A DNA stretch of 64,000 bases, from positions 4,687,622-4,751,621 of the forward strand of contig NC_059537.1 in the NCBI RefSeq assembly GCF_905220415.1. The letters are read 5' to 3'. The translations under genes and the position numbers were made by a program. Below, in pieces: positions 25,501 through 32,822 of the stretch. The notes under the pieces were generated by a model that had not been told where the DNA came from, searched no databases, and saw only the letters and a list, made by a program, of their open reading frames with translations. Every line of letters begins with the position of its first letter. The stretch's first letter is position 1. This DNA is from Colias croceus (Eukaryota; Arthropoda; Insecta; Lepidoptera; Pieridae).

Positions 25501-25939
25501 CATGGTGTGCATTAAAATCACCCAGAATTAAAGTCTTACAACCGAAACCAGAAAACACATAATCCCAGTCATTTTGAGAAGTCGGGACAGTGGATGGGCA
25601 ATAGACACTCAAAATATGCTCAATATGCCGACAATTAAGAATTTTGATATGCAACAATTCAATACCAACATTCGAACTTTGATGACTACTATAGGTACAC
25701 TTAACAGACTTATGCGTGAGAATAGCTACTCCACCATAACCATCTATTCTATCGGAACGAAAAATGTTATAATCACTTATTCTCAAATCAGACTCACGCA
25801 TAAGCCATGTCTCGCTTAACACGGCAACATGAATTTTTTCATGATTTAATAAAGATTCCAAACTAATGAGCTTAGGGCGTAAACTTTGGCAATTCCATTG
25901 TATAATATTAATAATGCTAACTCGATCGTCCTCAACCAT
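22571..25939 (-). CDS. LINE ORF2: endonuclease, reverse transcriptase and RNase H
   Basis: An intact 1122-aa polyprotein of a non-LTR retrotransposon. Residues 11-224 are an APE-like endonuclease, with SETW at 42-45, GDFNAHH at 140-146 and the closing SDH at 216-218. The reverse transcriptase covers about 475-735: FDIKSAYDN at 566-574, AQGDPISP at 624-631 and the catalytic YADD at 653-656. An RNase H domain follows at about 951-1080, with TDGS (D955), E991, TDS (D1015) and a final HIQ..END..D region (1061-1071), so the catalytic acidic residues are all present. A carried RNase H next to a CCHC ORF1 points to the I superfamily (I, Nimb, Loa or Outcast type) rather than Jockey, which usually lacks RNase H. 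The ATG at 25937-25939 overlaps the end of ORF1 by 8 nt. No stop or frameshift is seen, so the copy may be young. The clade is not certain. Confidence 0.93.
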   Translation of the reverse strand: MVEDDRVSIINIIQWNCQSLRPKLISLESLLNHEKIHVAVLSETWLMRESDLRISDYNIFRSDRIDGYGGVAILTHKSVKCTYSSHQSSNVGIELLHIKILNCRHIEHILSVYCPSTVPTSQNDWDYVFSGFGCKTLILGDFNAHHVGWSYKSDQRGAQVLNASIDNNFIYLNNGNFTRLRLVDGILQQSTPDISFVSTDLATLFSWKVTNESLGSDHLIIKLSSSTYDRRSFIKRRNFNNCDWDAYTLFLEQSFNNFNIPSNLQDFYDLFEQTLVSAADRIIPYKKIPQFFCDKFKPKPYWNAEVSKAVAERRLALSIFRSCPSPANLDVLKEKISNAQRIIRVAKNKSWQRFCTSIDHSTSSSDMWRKMKWLKGHHVRSTGYMVSKDRAEALLVNLAPMYVCPAQPTFSSRNTKLESAITIQELDNSIKKSDTAPGCDDISFSMIRHLPLVGKLLLLQLYNSFLLVGFVPSQWRTAKIIPIPKPNCEVNTPPTFRPIALLSCICKIFHSILNKKLEWHFESNDLFSHSVVGFRRSRGCFDSLTFLVSNIQSSFSTGAATVACFFDIKSAYDNLDISAVLKTLDEVEAGSKICNYLWSYLSERRLRIETEAGVVTRSSGRGLAQGDPISPLLFNVATYKICKNIQSVKISQYADDFVLFASNKNLFRAVQDVQSAGNIFINFLNGLGLTISTSKSKVCVFKRGTNRTLVDLSFDNDLLPVVNDVKYLGMWLDCSLRWKKHIEELVVKVSRHINILKVLAGPGWGNHQKHIRRLYISLIRSRIDFACFLYDNAAKSSLLKLDKVQNQALRVIGGYIRSTPIHVMENDLCLPPLFIRRRYLAGKFWLKCRSYKSNLATTALNELFSLSRSRYWNNKKLPLLVRSQAGLSSLRLQSCGRLEMFSMDTWVSNINVQAFISDTIPSVDRAKRTYHHRTLESICSQFILHKYGLHHKVYTDGSKCASSGGAAVLDSFLGCSLKFKIDSEISIMHMELIAIAEALAYIQSLNFGHFVILTDSKSSLQHLARCASQVRGVPIAYKILELILNLKANNKEIILQWIPSHIQLKENDEVDLLAKQAAIDGVPLEVTPLYSDHFKYVKDKCLSEWQEYFDERSREEGIFFFK

Positions 25940-27386
25940 TATTTTTTAATGACTCAAATAGATCTTCAATTGAAAAACTACTCACTCCCTTAGATAATAT
26001 AATCCACTGCGTGCACATTGTAACTATTTGATGAATTTTCTCGTCCAGTGATTGTTTACCAAATGCGACATTACACAACTTCGCCAAGAGGCGAAAGAAA
26101 CTTAATCCCTCCACCAGTTCCTTTCGACCTTCCTCACTTAGTCTTGAAGGCTGTGGCTGTTGTTGTCTTTGAGGTGTGTGATCTTGGATATCCATTTGTG
26201 CCGAAGATATATTCTCCATCGAGGGAAATGGCGTGTCTCGTCCAGACATGGCATTTTTCTGTCTCCTTTGCTTCCGGCGGATACCAATATTACTCGATGT
26301 AGCTGGCTGGGGGGTATCAAACAGATGAGACATTAGATGTTCATTTTTTTCTGCGACAACATCTTGATTCTCTATAGAGTCAGGTAAAATCAGGGGGGTA
26401 GGTTCCGGTAATTCTACAGGTATTGGGCTAGGAGGCACGTAAATAGTAAGCGCTTTTTTGTAGGTGCAGTTAAACTCTGACATTATCTCTCGTAATCTCC
26501 TTTCTTTTTTAAACACCGGGCAAATTTTTTGTAGTGCCATATGGTTACCAGAGCAGTTAACACAACAGAATGATGTAACTGTACAGTTTTCGTGGTTATT
26601 AGCACACTTGGGGCAAACAACTTTCTTAGAAGGACACACCAAACGCCTATGGCCAAACTTCCAACATCGAGAGCACTGCGTGACAGGAAAAACATAGGGA
26701 TCCACATTGATACGTAAGCCATAAATAGATACATGACTGGGAAGAGCTGACCCTTTAAAACACAGTCGGATAGCTTCGCACTTCTCCCAAGAACCCACAC
26801 CCTTGTCATTAAAATTTCTCTGATTTAATCTCTTTACAGAGATTAGTTCGATGTTGCTTGATATATTACGCAATAATTCCTCCTCAGAAACGTCCAATTC
26901 GATATTTTTTATTACTCCATACGACATCCCCACCTCAGATGACCTTTGACATTTCCATCCCAAATCTTCAAAAGCCTTGCACTCAACAAAACGCTTTGCA
27001 AATCTCTCCTCCTCGAATGTAATGCTCATTTTATATTGTAATAAATATTTAATACGAGATATACCGCCAATCTTATTTTCGCTGAATAAACGGGCTAATG
27101 TGAACTGTTTAGGTAACACAGAACTGCTTGTGACAATTTTTTCCTCCATCTCGTTTCTACTGCCTGCACGCACAACTTTACGCTTTCTAGAAACAATATT
27201 CCAATCCTCCTCCGACGAATTCTCCTCCCGTATCCTCGACCTCTTCCTATTCACATCCTCCGTTCCCATATCTAATACATCACCGCTTTCAATAATACGT
27301 TCCTCAGATCCGCTTACATTATTCTCCGCAATATCAACTCCACCAATTTCGCCCGTATTGTCTAAGTCATACGGTTCGTTTTCCAT
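25932..27386 (-). CDS. LINE ORF1: gag-like RNA-binding protein with CCHC knuckles
   Basis: 484 aa. The N-terminal 80 residues are acidic, then basic. A central region (about 95-235) is of the kind that in related elements forms an RRM-like fold. It is followed by three cysteine/histidine zinc-knuckle modules: CSRCWKFGHRRLVC (238-251), a variant beginning CPKC at 258, and CVNCSGNHMALQKIC (275-289). After a proline-rich spacer, about 60 residues near the C-terminus look helical. In the I and Jockey groups ORF1 binds element RNA and packages it into ribonucleoprotein. The stop codon TGA (25932-25934) lies within the start of ORF2, giving the 8-nt overlap ATGGTTGA. ORF2 is probably translated by termination-reinitiation or leaky scanning. 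Confidence 0.9.
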   Translation of the reverse strand: MENEPYDLDNTGEIGGVDIAENNVSGSEERIIESGDVLDMGTEDVNRKRSRIREENSSEEDWNIVSRKRKVVRAGSRNEMEEKIVTSSSVLPKQFTLARLFSENKIGGISRIKYLLQYKMSITFEEERFAKRFVECKAFEDLGWKCQRSSEVGMSYGVIKNIELDVSEEELLRNISSNIELISVKRLNQRNFNDKGVGSWEKCEAIRLCFKGSALPSHVSIYGLRINVDPYVFPVTQCSRCWKFGHRRLVCPSKKVVCPKCANNHENCTVTSFCCVNCSGNHMALQKICPVFKKERRLREIMSEFNCTYKKALTIYVPPSPIPVELPEPTPLILPDSIENQDVVAEKNEHLMSHLFDTPQPATSSNIGIRRKQRRQKNAMSGRDTPFPSMENISSAQMDIQDHTPQRQQQPQPSRLSEEGRKELVEGLSFFRLLAKLCNVAFGKQSLDEKIHQIVTMCTQWIILSKGVSSFSIEDLFESLKNNG

Positions 27387-27396
27387 AGTGCGCTGA

Positions 27397-27418
27397 CTCG
27401 ACCCGGCCGCGGGTCGAG
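27397..27418. repeat. GC-rich hairpin in the LINE 5' leader
   Basis: CTCGACCCG, a four-base loop GCCG, then CGGGTCGAG: a perfect 9-bp stem only 11 bases upstream of the ORF1 ATG. It is almost the only G+C-rich spot in the leader. It could influence initiation or packaging of the element RNA; that role is inference. Confidence 0.8.
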
Positions 27419-27427
27419 CCGTGCAAT

Positions 27428-27456
27428 GATAAGATAAGATAAGGTACGAAGATAAG
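27428..27456. promoter_or_regulatory. Cluster of four GATA motifs in the LINE leader
   Basis: GATAA occurs at 27428, 27433, 27438 and 27451, the first three in direct 5-bp tandem. LINEs of this group use internal promoters in the 5' UTR, so a GATA-factor-driven promoter is a reasonable inference. Whether the repeat arose as a simple 5-mer expansion cannot be excluded. Confidence 0.4.
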
Positions 27457-28329
27457 ACAAAGCTAGTACAAACACAACCAATCAGAAGGAATGCGTATGC
27501 ACAACCGAATATTATTAAACATTATAAATGATACATACTCTTATAAAAGCTCTTCAGGCTTATCCATGTGGCGAATAAATTAGACGGCTTATTATATTCA
27601 GTCAAATTATGTATCATAAATAGTAAAATAAATTTTCCTTTAAGACGATAACCACTAATAGCATGTGGGTGTAACATAAAGAAGGTTGGACTCAGCACTC
27701 ATTGACTCTACAGTGTGGTTTCTTAAATTTTAAAAATAACAGATAGAGTTTAACTAATAAACTAGTAGTTTTTTATAATAAGGGAGAATATACAGTTAAA
27801 GCACTCTACTATTTCATACTGACCAACAATTTTTGTTGTTTCAATTTACTCTGTACTGATATTATAAAGCTAAAGAGTTTGTTTGTTACTTTGTTTGATT
27901 GAACAAGCTAATATCGGGAACTAATAGTCAATTAGAAAACTATCAGCGTTAGTTTATTTGTCGAGGAAGATTATAGGCTTATAATATAATTATGCTAAGA
28001 TCCATAGGAACAGAGAAATGCGGGTAAAGTAACGGGGCATAGGCAGTTTTAAATAAAGCTATTACGGTAGAAGATGATGCAGCCCTGTTATCTATGTTCA
28101 ACTTTCAAATATGTATATCGAATCTAACCTAACAAATCCGTGGGGTCCGCGTGACATCAGTTTATTTAGATACATATCGAAGCGATCTACTTACATCGGC
28201 CTCAGTATCTTGTCAATAGCCATAATGAGTTGGTATCAGGAAAAATGCCTATATCTATATATTATTTATACAGTGTGGAAATTTTCGTTGGGCCCTGGAG
28301 GGAAAGTACTTGAAATACTAAAGATAGCG

Positions 28330-28428
28330 AATTTGCTGAAAGGAAACATTCCTTTATTTTTAAAAAGAAATAGAACTGCATTCAAAGATTTTCGAAAATT
28401 CACTTGCTTCGACCGGGAATCGAACTAA
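28330..28428 (-). repeat. Older partial SINE copy
   Basis: The minus strand carries GTTCGATTCCCGGTCGAAG, a B-box segment like that of the neighbouring SINE, followed by AGTGAATTTTCGAAAATC. The A box and ends are missing. It is probably an older fragment of a related family. Confidence 0.4.
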
Positions 28429-28484
28429 CTAAGAATGTATACGGTTCATTTCTACATGATCAATCTATCGAGTCCTACATTAAT

Positions 28485-28718
28485 ACCTTAATAGGTATAA
28501 AAGTGAAGTCCCATGTCCCCTAGTGGGATAAGGGGCAGATGCATTATACACCTGCACCGATCAATTTTCTTTAGGGACAAATAGGTGATCAGACTTCTGT
28601 GTCCTACAAGACCGAGACATTTTTTTTTCTTCGTCTCCACCGGGAATCGAACCCAGGACCCCTCGGTGCTACGCTCACGCGTCAACCACTGTACCAAAGA
28701 GGCGGACCTTAATAGGTA
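28485..28718 (-). mobile_element. tRNA-derived SINE with 13-bp target-site duplication
   Basis: The body, 28498-28705 (208 bp), is flanked by ACCTTAATAGGTA at 28485-28497 and 28706-28718. On the minus strand it starts CCGCCTCTTTGGTACAGTGG, which carries a Pol III A box, and has the B box GGTTCGATTCC near 28635-28655. A non-tRNA body follows (about 28500-28620) with ATGCATCTGCCCCTTATCCC. The B-box head CCCGGTGGAGACG and this body are familiar from lepidopteran SINEs. The perfect duplication shows a fairly recent insertion. Confidence 0.88.
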
Positions 28719-29760
28719 CCTACCTAATCTACAATTTAAAAGTCTATCTGTACCTCCAATTGTCATGGTATGAGTTAAAGTGTTATAAGTAAACGTTTAA
28801 ATTTTAATAATGTTTAAAATAGACTATATTCGTTAATCATTTTGTTAACTATTATTAATTTTAACTAAAGGAATTACTGCAAAACTTAATGAATATGGCC
28901 GCTACTTTTCTAATTCGCAATTTTCACGATTTAGTTTAGAACAAAATTATCTCGTATCTGAGGATAGGTATAGTATGGAGAGATAACGTTGGTATATTTG
29001 ACCAATAAATAATACGTGGAAAATAAAATGAATTAATTATGTAAAAACTCTATCTTGAAATTTAAGGCCTTTAATAAATGTGATACGTACGGAGCTCTAT
29101 AGCCTCTACATTACCTACTTATTCATCACTATTTTCAACAAAACATTTCCAAATATGAGTTCAGTCATTTACTTCTTCTTCAATCTTAACACTAACAATA
29201 ACATCTACGTTAGGTGGTAGGTAGGTTACCAAGATCCTAGGCTTACTAAATGTGAATGATTGCAGATTTTCTATTAAAACCACGTGGAGTCCATAGTTTA
29301 TTGGAGTACCTACTTATATACTTAAAGCTTGCAAAATGTGTTTGGGTTATTTTACTAAAATTCTCTATGTAGACTGTAGAGTTAGAAATGTTCTAAAATA
29401 GGTATCAATTGCACATATTATAGAAATTGCCTTGATTTGTCGTTTGATTGGAAACATTTAACTCTTTAAAGGTTGTTAGGGTAAATCACGTATGAAATTA
29501 AAGAGATACCTACCAATTGATTAAAGCGTTTTATATTATTTATGTATGAGAATACCTTTGAAAACACAGATCCTGAAGATAGTATTAAAAATTATATATT
29601 TTACAGTCTATAGATACTATCAATAAATTATATAGGTACCAAATTATATAGGTGCCAAATTATACCTAATCCTTTTTCGTTTACGGAAATATTCAATTAC
29701 ATACCTAAATTTTACTTTTTAATCCATTTTTCATAATTCTGTAATTGTAACATTTATAAT

Positions 29761-29821
29761 ATTAGTTAAGTACTTTTTTTTTTGGTTTTCATGGCAAGAA
29801 GATGTGACTATTAGTTAAGTA
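29761..29821 (-). mobile_element. Micro-retroposon (37 bp) with 12-bp target-site duplication
   Basis: ATTAGTTAAGTA occurs at 29761-29772 and 29810-29821. Between them is a 37-nt insert that on the minus strand reads AGTCACATCTTCTTGCCATG, then AAAACC and a run of ten As. An oligo-A tail plus flanking duplication indicates an extremely 5'-truncated retroposition product. The source family is unknown. Confidence 0.6.
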
Positions 29822-31022
29822 GGTACATATTCATTTTATTCATGCAACCTTTTTCTTTGTCCACAGATAATCTACTCCATAAGCAAGATCTCAATAGTTC
29901 TAGTAATAATAAACAGTAGAGGCACCTCATATAAAGCCTAGTGTTAGATTGTATTAAATTGAGAACAGAGTGATTTTGCGTTCAGAAACATAAACTAAAC
30001 ATTTATAAATACGAGAAGTGTGTTGAAAGAAAACTGGATTAGAAGAATGAGACAATTTTAGGGAAAATATGGCCTGTTTTCATGAAGGTATGTTTCTACA
30101 ATAATTTAGCTGAGTATCCACTCGTCTTCGATTCAGGGAAAGGAAATGTATGCCTAACTAGTACCTAGAGTTATATTATTATCTCTGACCTAACCAAGTA
30201 ACAAACTTATGAAAGATTGTAAATTATATAATAGATGCTTTACGATTAAATACACTATACTTTGATAAGAGTAAAGTATTTAGACATGACTATACAATAT
30301 GACATGAGGAAAATATAGTTTCTTCTATGTAGTAAAAGCTTATTAAGAGACATTAAAAGTCCGCTAAATCACTAGAGGTAACATTTTAAGTTAACTACCT
30401 TAAAATATGCTACAAACTATCATCACGGAACTCAATAATTATAATATGCTTAAATGATTACAATATGTATCAACAACAACTACCTAATTTTATTTTTTGC
30501 AATGCAGCGTGTGTAGCAACATTTATTTTTCATGCATACAACATTTAGAATTTGTAATATTACTACTACAAATAATACTAGTGGATACTCAGCTTTATAT
30601 TTATAATCTACTAAGGAATTAAACAATGGTTTAATTAATGAAATGTCTGTAACTATGTGTATCATGTACCTATATGGCTACGTGTATCATCAAGGCTCTT
30701 AGGATTTTGATTTTGTATTAAATAGGTAGGTATCTTGAAAGGACAAAGTATATATGTGTAGATATTTTGGGTTTAAATATTTTTTATTTATATAAGAATT
30801 CATATTATAGATATTAATATGTTGTTATGTTTCTTTTTATATACTTGAAAATACTTATTATGTGTTTAAGAATTGTTAAAGACTGTATGGATACTTAATT
30901 TATAAATGTACTTTTATTTTACGTTTCAACTCAATATAATTAGTAATGAAAACAAACTTGGTAGTTGGAAAAAAAACTGATCATTGAATTGAACCTTTTT
31001 ATTCAGAAAAAAATCAAATATA
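29822..31022. other. Intergenic, nothing recognised
   Basis: Uniform AT-rich DNA with no long frame, repeat or motif cluster that I can support. The stretch 28719-29760 is similar except for a small tandem duplication ATTATATAGGTRCCAA near 29628-29662. Confidence 0.5.
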
Positions 31023-31210
31023 CAGGGTTACTTGAAAAACACCAGCAACCTCGTAGGACAAGATAGCTAACATCATAAGTAACAACATTTGTTCTATGAC
31101 TTTTGGCATAACGCAATAAATTATTTTTAAATGATTTTTTAAACTTTTATTGTACTCTCCTAACATTTGTAAGTCTAAATATAAATTTATAAAGAATAGA
31201 AAAAATTCGA

Positions 31211-31285
31211 TCACGAGGCGGGACTTGAACCCGCATCCTTCGCGCCATTCCGGGGCGGATGCCTAACCAACTCAGCCACTCGTGA
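31211..31285 (-). ncRNA. tRNA-like Pol III unit, inverted copy
   Basis: 75 nt on the minus strand. It has the same acceptor pairing TCACGAG/CTCGTGA, A box TGGCTGAGTTGG and B box GGTTCAAGTCC as the direct copies. An A-run on the + strand at 31201-31206 gives a T-run terminator on the transcribed strand. Confidence 0.6.
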
Positions 31286-31488
31286 CCCGCCTGAGCAATC
31301 GAATTTATTCTATCCTTTCAGTTTTATGTGTCTTAAGGGACACACCGCGCGCCATCTATTGAGATGATTTAACAACCATTTCAACCAATATGAAGCACTA
31401 CGCTACTACGCTCAATAGATGGCGCGCGGTGTGTCCCTTAAGACACATAAAACTGAAAGGATAGAATAAATTCGATTGCTCAGGCGGG

Positions 31489-31563
31489 TCACGAGTGGCT
31501 GAGTTGGTTAGGCATCCGCCCCGGAATGGCGCGAAGGATGCGGGTTCAAGTCCCGCCTCGTGA
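31489..31563 (+). ncRNA. tRNA-like Pol III unit, direct copy 1
   Basis: TCACGAG pairs with CTCGTGA as a 7-bp acceptor stem, followed by U8, a 3-bp D stem and G18G19. The T arm GCGGG-TTCAAGT-CCCGC is canonical. The A box (TGGCTGAGTTGG) and B box (GGTTCAAGTCC) fit Pol III internal promoters, and TTTTTT follows 6 nt after the end. The anticodon arm is not canonical: the best stem CGCC/GGCG leaves the loop CCGGAAT without a U33. GCATCC/GGATGC could instead pair. I therefore call it tRNA-like, not a tRNA. Confidence 0.65.
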
Positions 31564-31798
31564 TCGAATTTTTTCTATTCTTTATAAATTTATATTTATA
31601 AAGCATTTGAATGCCATAAAAACCAAAAAATATAAATTCAAGAAAAGGTCGTGTTCCATCGTTACAATATTGTATTCACTGAAAAGTGCTTCATATTGGT
31701 TGAAATGGTTGTTAAATCATCTCAATAGATGGCGCGCGGTGTGTCCCTTAAGACACATAAAACTGAAAGGATAGAATAAATTCGATTGCTCAGGCGGG

Positions 31799-31873
31799 TC
31801 ACGAGTGGCTGAGTTGGTTAGGCATCCGCCCCGGAATGGCGCGAAGGATGCGGGTTCAAGTCCCGCCTCGTGA
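31799..31873 (+). ncRNA. tRNA-like Pol III unit, direct copy 2
   Basis: Identical to copy 1 by eye, 310 bases downstream, with the same terminator. Confidence 0.62.
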
Positions 31874-32108
31874 TCGAATTTTTTCTATTCTTTATAAATT
31901 TATATTTATAAAGCATTTGAATGCCATAAAAACCAAAAAATATAAATTCAAGAAAAGGTCGTGTTCCATCGTTACAATATTGTATTCACTGAAAAGTGCT
32001 TCATATTGGTTGAAATGGTTGTTAAATCATCTCAATAGATGGCGCGCGGTGTGTCCCTTAAGACACATAAAACTGAAAGGATAGAATAAATTCGATTGCT
32101 CAGGCGGG

Positions 32109-32183
32109 TCACGAGTGGCTGAGTTGGTTAGGCATCCGCCCCGGAATGGCGCGAAGGATGCGGGTTCAAGTCCCGCCTCGTGA
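32109..32183 (+). ncRNA. tRNA-like Pol III unit, direct copy 3
   Basis: Identical to copy 1 by eye, again at 310-base spacing. Confidence 0.62.
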
Positions 32184-32418
32184 TCGAATTTTTTCTATTC
32201 TTTATAAATTTATATTTATAAAGCATTTGAATGCCATAAAAACCAAAAAATATAAATTCAAGAAAAGGTCGTGTTCCATCGTTACAATATTGTATTCACT
32301 GAAAAGTGCTTCATATTGGTTGAAATGGTTGTTAAATCATCTCAATAGATGGCGCGCGGTGTGTCCCTTAAGACACATAAAACTGAAAGGATAGAATAAA
32401 TTCGATTGCTCAGGCGGG

Positions 32419-32493
32419 TCACGAGTGGCTGAGTTGGTTAGGCATCCGCCCCGGAATGGCGCGAAGGATGCGGGTTCAAGTCCCGCCTCGTGA
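32419..32493 (+). ncRNA. tRNA-like Pol III unit, direct copy 4
   Basis: Identical tRNA-like segment. The unit around it stops at 32568, where the flanking duplication begins, so it keeps the retroposon tail but not the spacer. Confidence 0.62.
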
Positions 32494-32822
32494 TCGAATT
32501 TTTTCTATTCTTTATAAATTTATATTTATAAAGCATTTGAATGCCATAAAAACCAAAAAATATAAATTCATTTGTAAGTCTATGTTCTATTCATTATCGG
32601 ATGGTCGACGCGACACCCCCTTCCCCCTCTCGTTCACTTCTTGTTTACGTAATTTTTGGGAGGCGTAGAGTTTATAATATTCAAACGGAAAATTAAATGA
32701 ACATTAATTTTTGTATGAAAATAAAATCTAACAAATTATCAAAAGTCGTAGAACAAATGTTGTTGCTTATAATGTTAGCTATCTTGTCCTGCGAGGTTGC
32801 CGGTGTTTTACAAGTAACCCTG

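Larger units (their letters stand above)
22571..27456 (-). mobile_element. I-superfamily-like LINE, apparently full coding capacity
   Basis: This covers ORF1 and ORF2 plus the recognisable part of the 5' leader (27387-27456). The 5' leader holds a GC-rich hairpin and four GATA motifs. The true ends were not resolved. The 3' UTR must lie below 22571 and may run to about 22220, where an (AAT)n run occurs, but I could find no convincing target-site duplication. The element sits between the two FoxB genes in minus orientation and is by far the largest insertion in the window. Confidence 0.85.
31163..32582. repeat. Array of five tRNA-like retroposon units flanked by a 14-bp duplication
   Basis: CATTTGTAAGTCTA brackets the block at 31163-31176 and 32569-32582. 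Inside are one inverted unit (31177-31400) and four direct units starting at 31411, 31721, 32031 and 32341. The period is exactly 310 bp and, by eye, the sequences are identical; the last unit is cut at 32568. Each unit holds a 75-nt tRNA-like segment with A and B boxes and a T6 terminator, followed by the tail ending ACCAAAAAATATAAATT. The rest of the unit (GATGGCGCGCGGTGTGTCCC ... GTTGTTAAATCATC) is a spacer absent from the solitary copy at 49.2 kb. The unit probably inserted once and was then amplified and partly inverted. Confidence 0.85.
31023..32822. mobile_element. CAGGG-ended miniature DNA transposon interrupted by a tRNA-like array
   Basis: The ends are CAGGGTTACTTGAAAAACAC at 31023 and, inverted, CAGGGTTACTTGTAAAACAC from 32822. 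The inverted repeats run about 80-100 bp with several mismatches. Both sides are flanked by TA within a TATA context. Comparison with the uninterrupted copy at 35158-35532 shows that 31023-31162 and 32583-32822 are its two halves. Between them lies an insertion bounded by a 14-bp target duplication (31163-31176 and 32569-32582). The superfamily is not assigned; the TA flank would fit a mariner-type or related element. Confidence 0.8.

Noticed and set aside
27397..27418. Restriction or modification site cluster (overlapping GC palindromes)
   Set aside because: Better explained as a hairpin in the LINE leader.
31489..31563. Calling this a true tRNA gene (Ser-GGA or Pro-CGG)
   Set aside because: Neither alignment of the anticodon arm gives a 5-bp stem with U33, and the segment is embedded in a retroposon.
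31411..32568. Regular repeat array that might suggest a CRISPR locus
   Set aside because: Units are 310 bp, identical throughout, with no unique spacers, and the DNA is from an animal nucleus.
31526..32668. Four similar open frames (82, 82, 82 and 70 codons) with the same start MARRMRVQVPPRD
   Set aside because: They run through the B box and tail of the tRNA-like unit and exist only because the repeat is open in that frame; there is no sign of coding.
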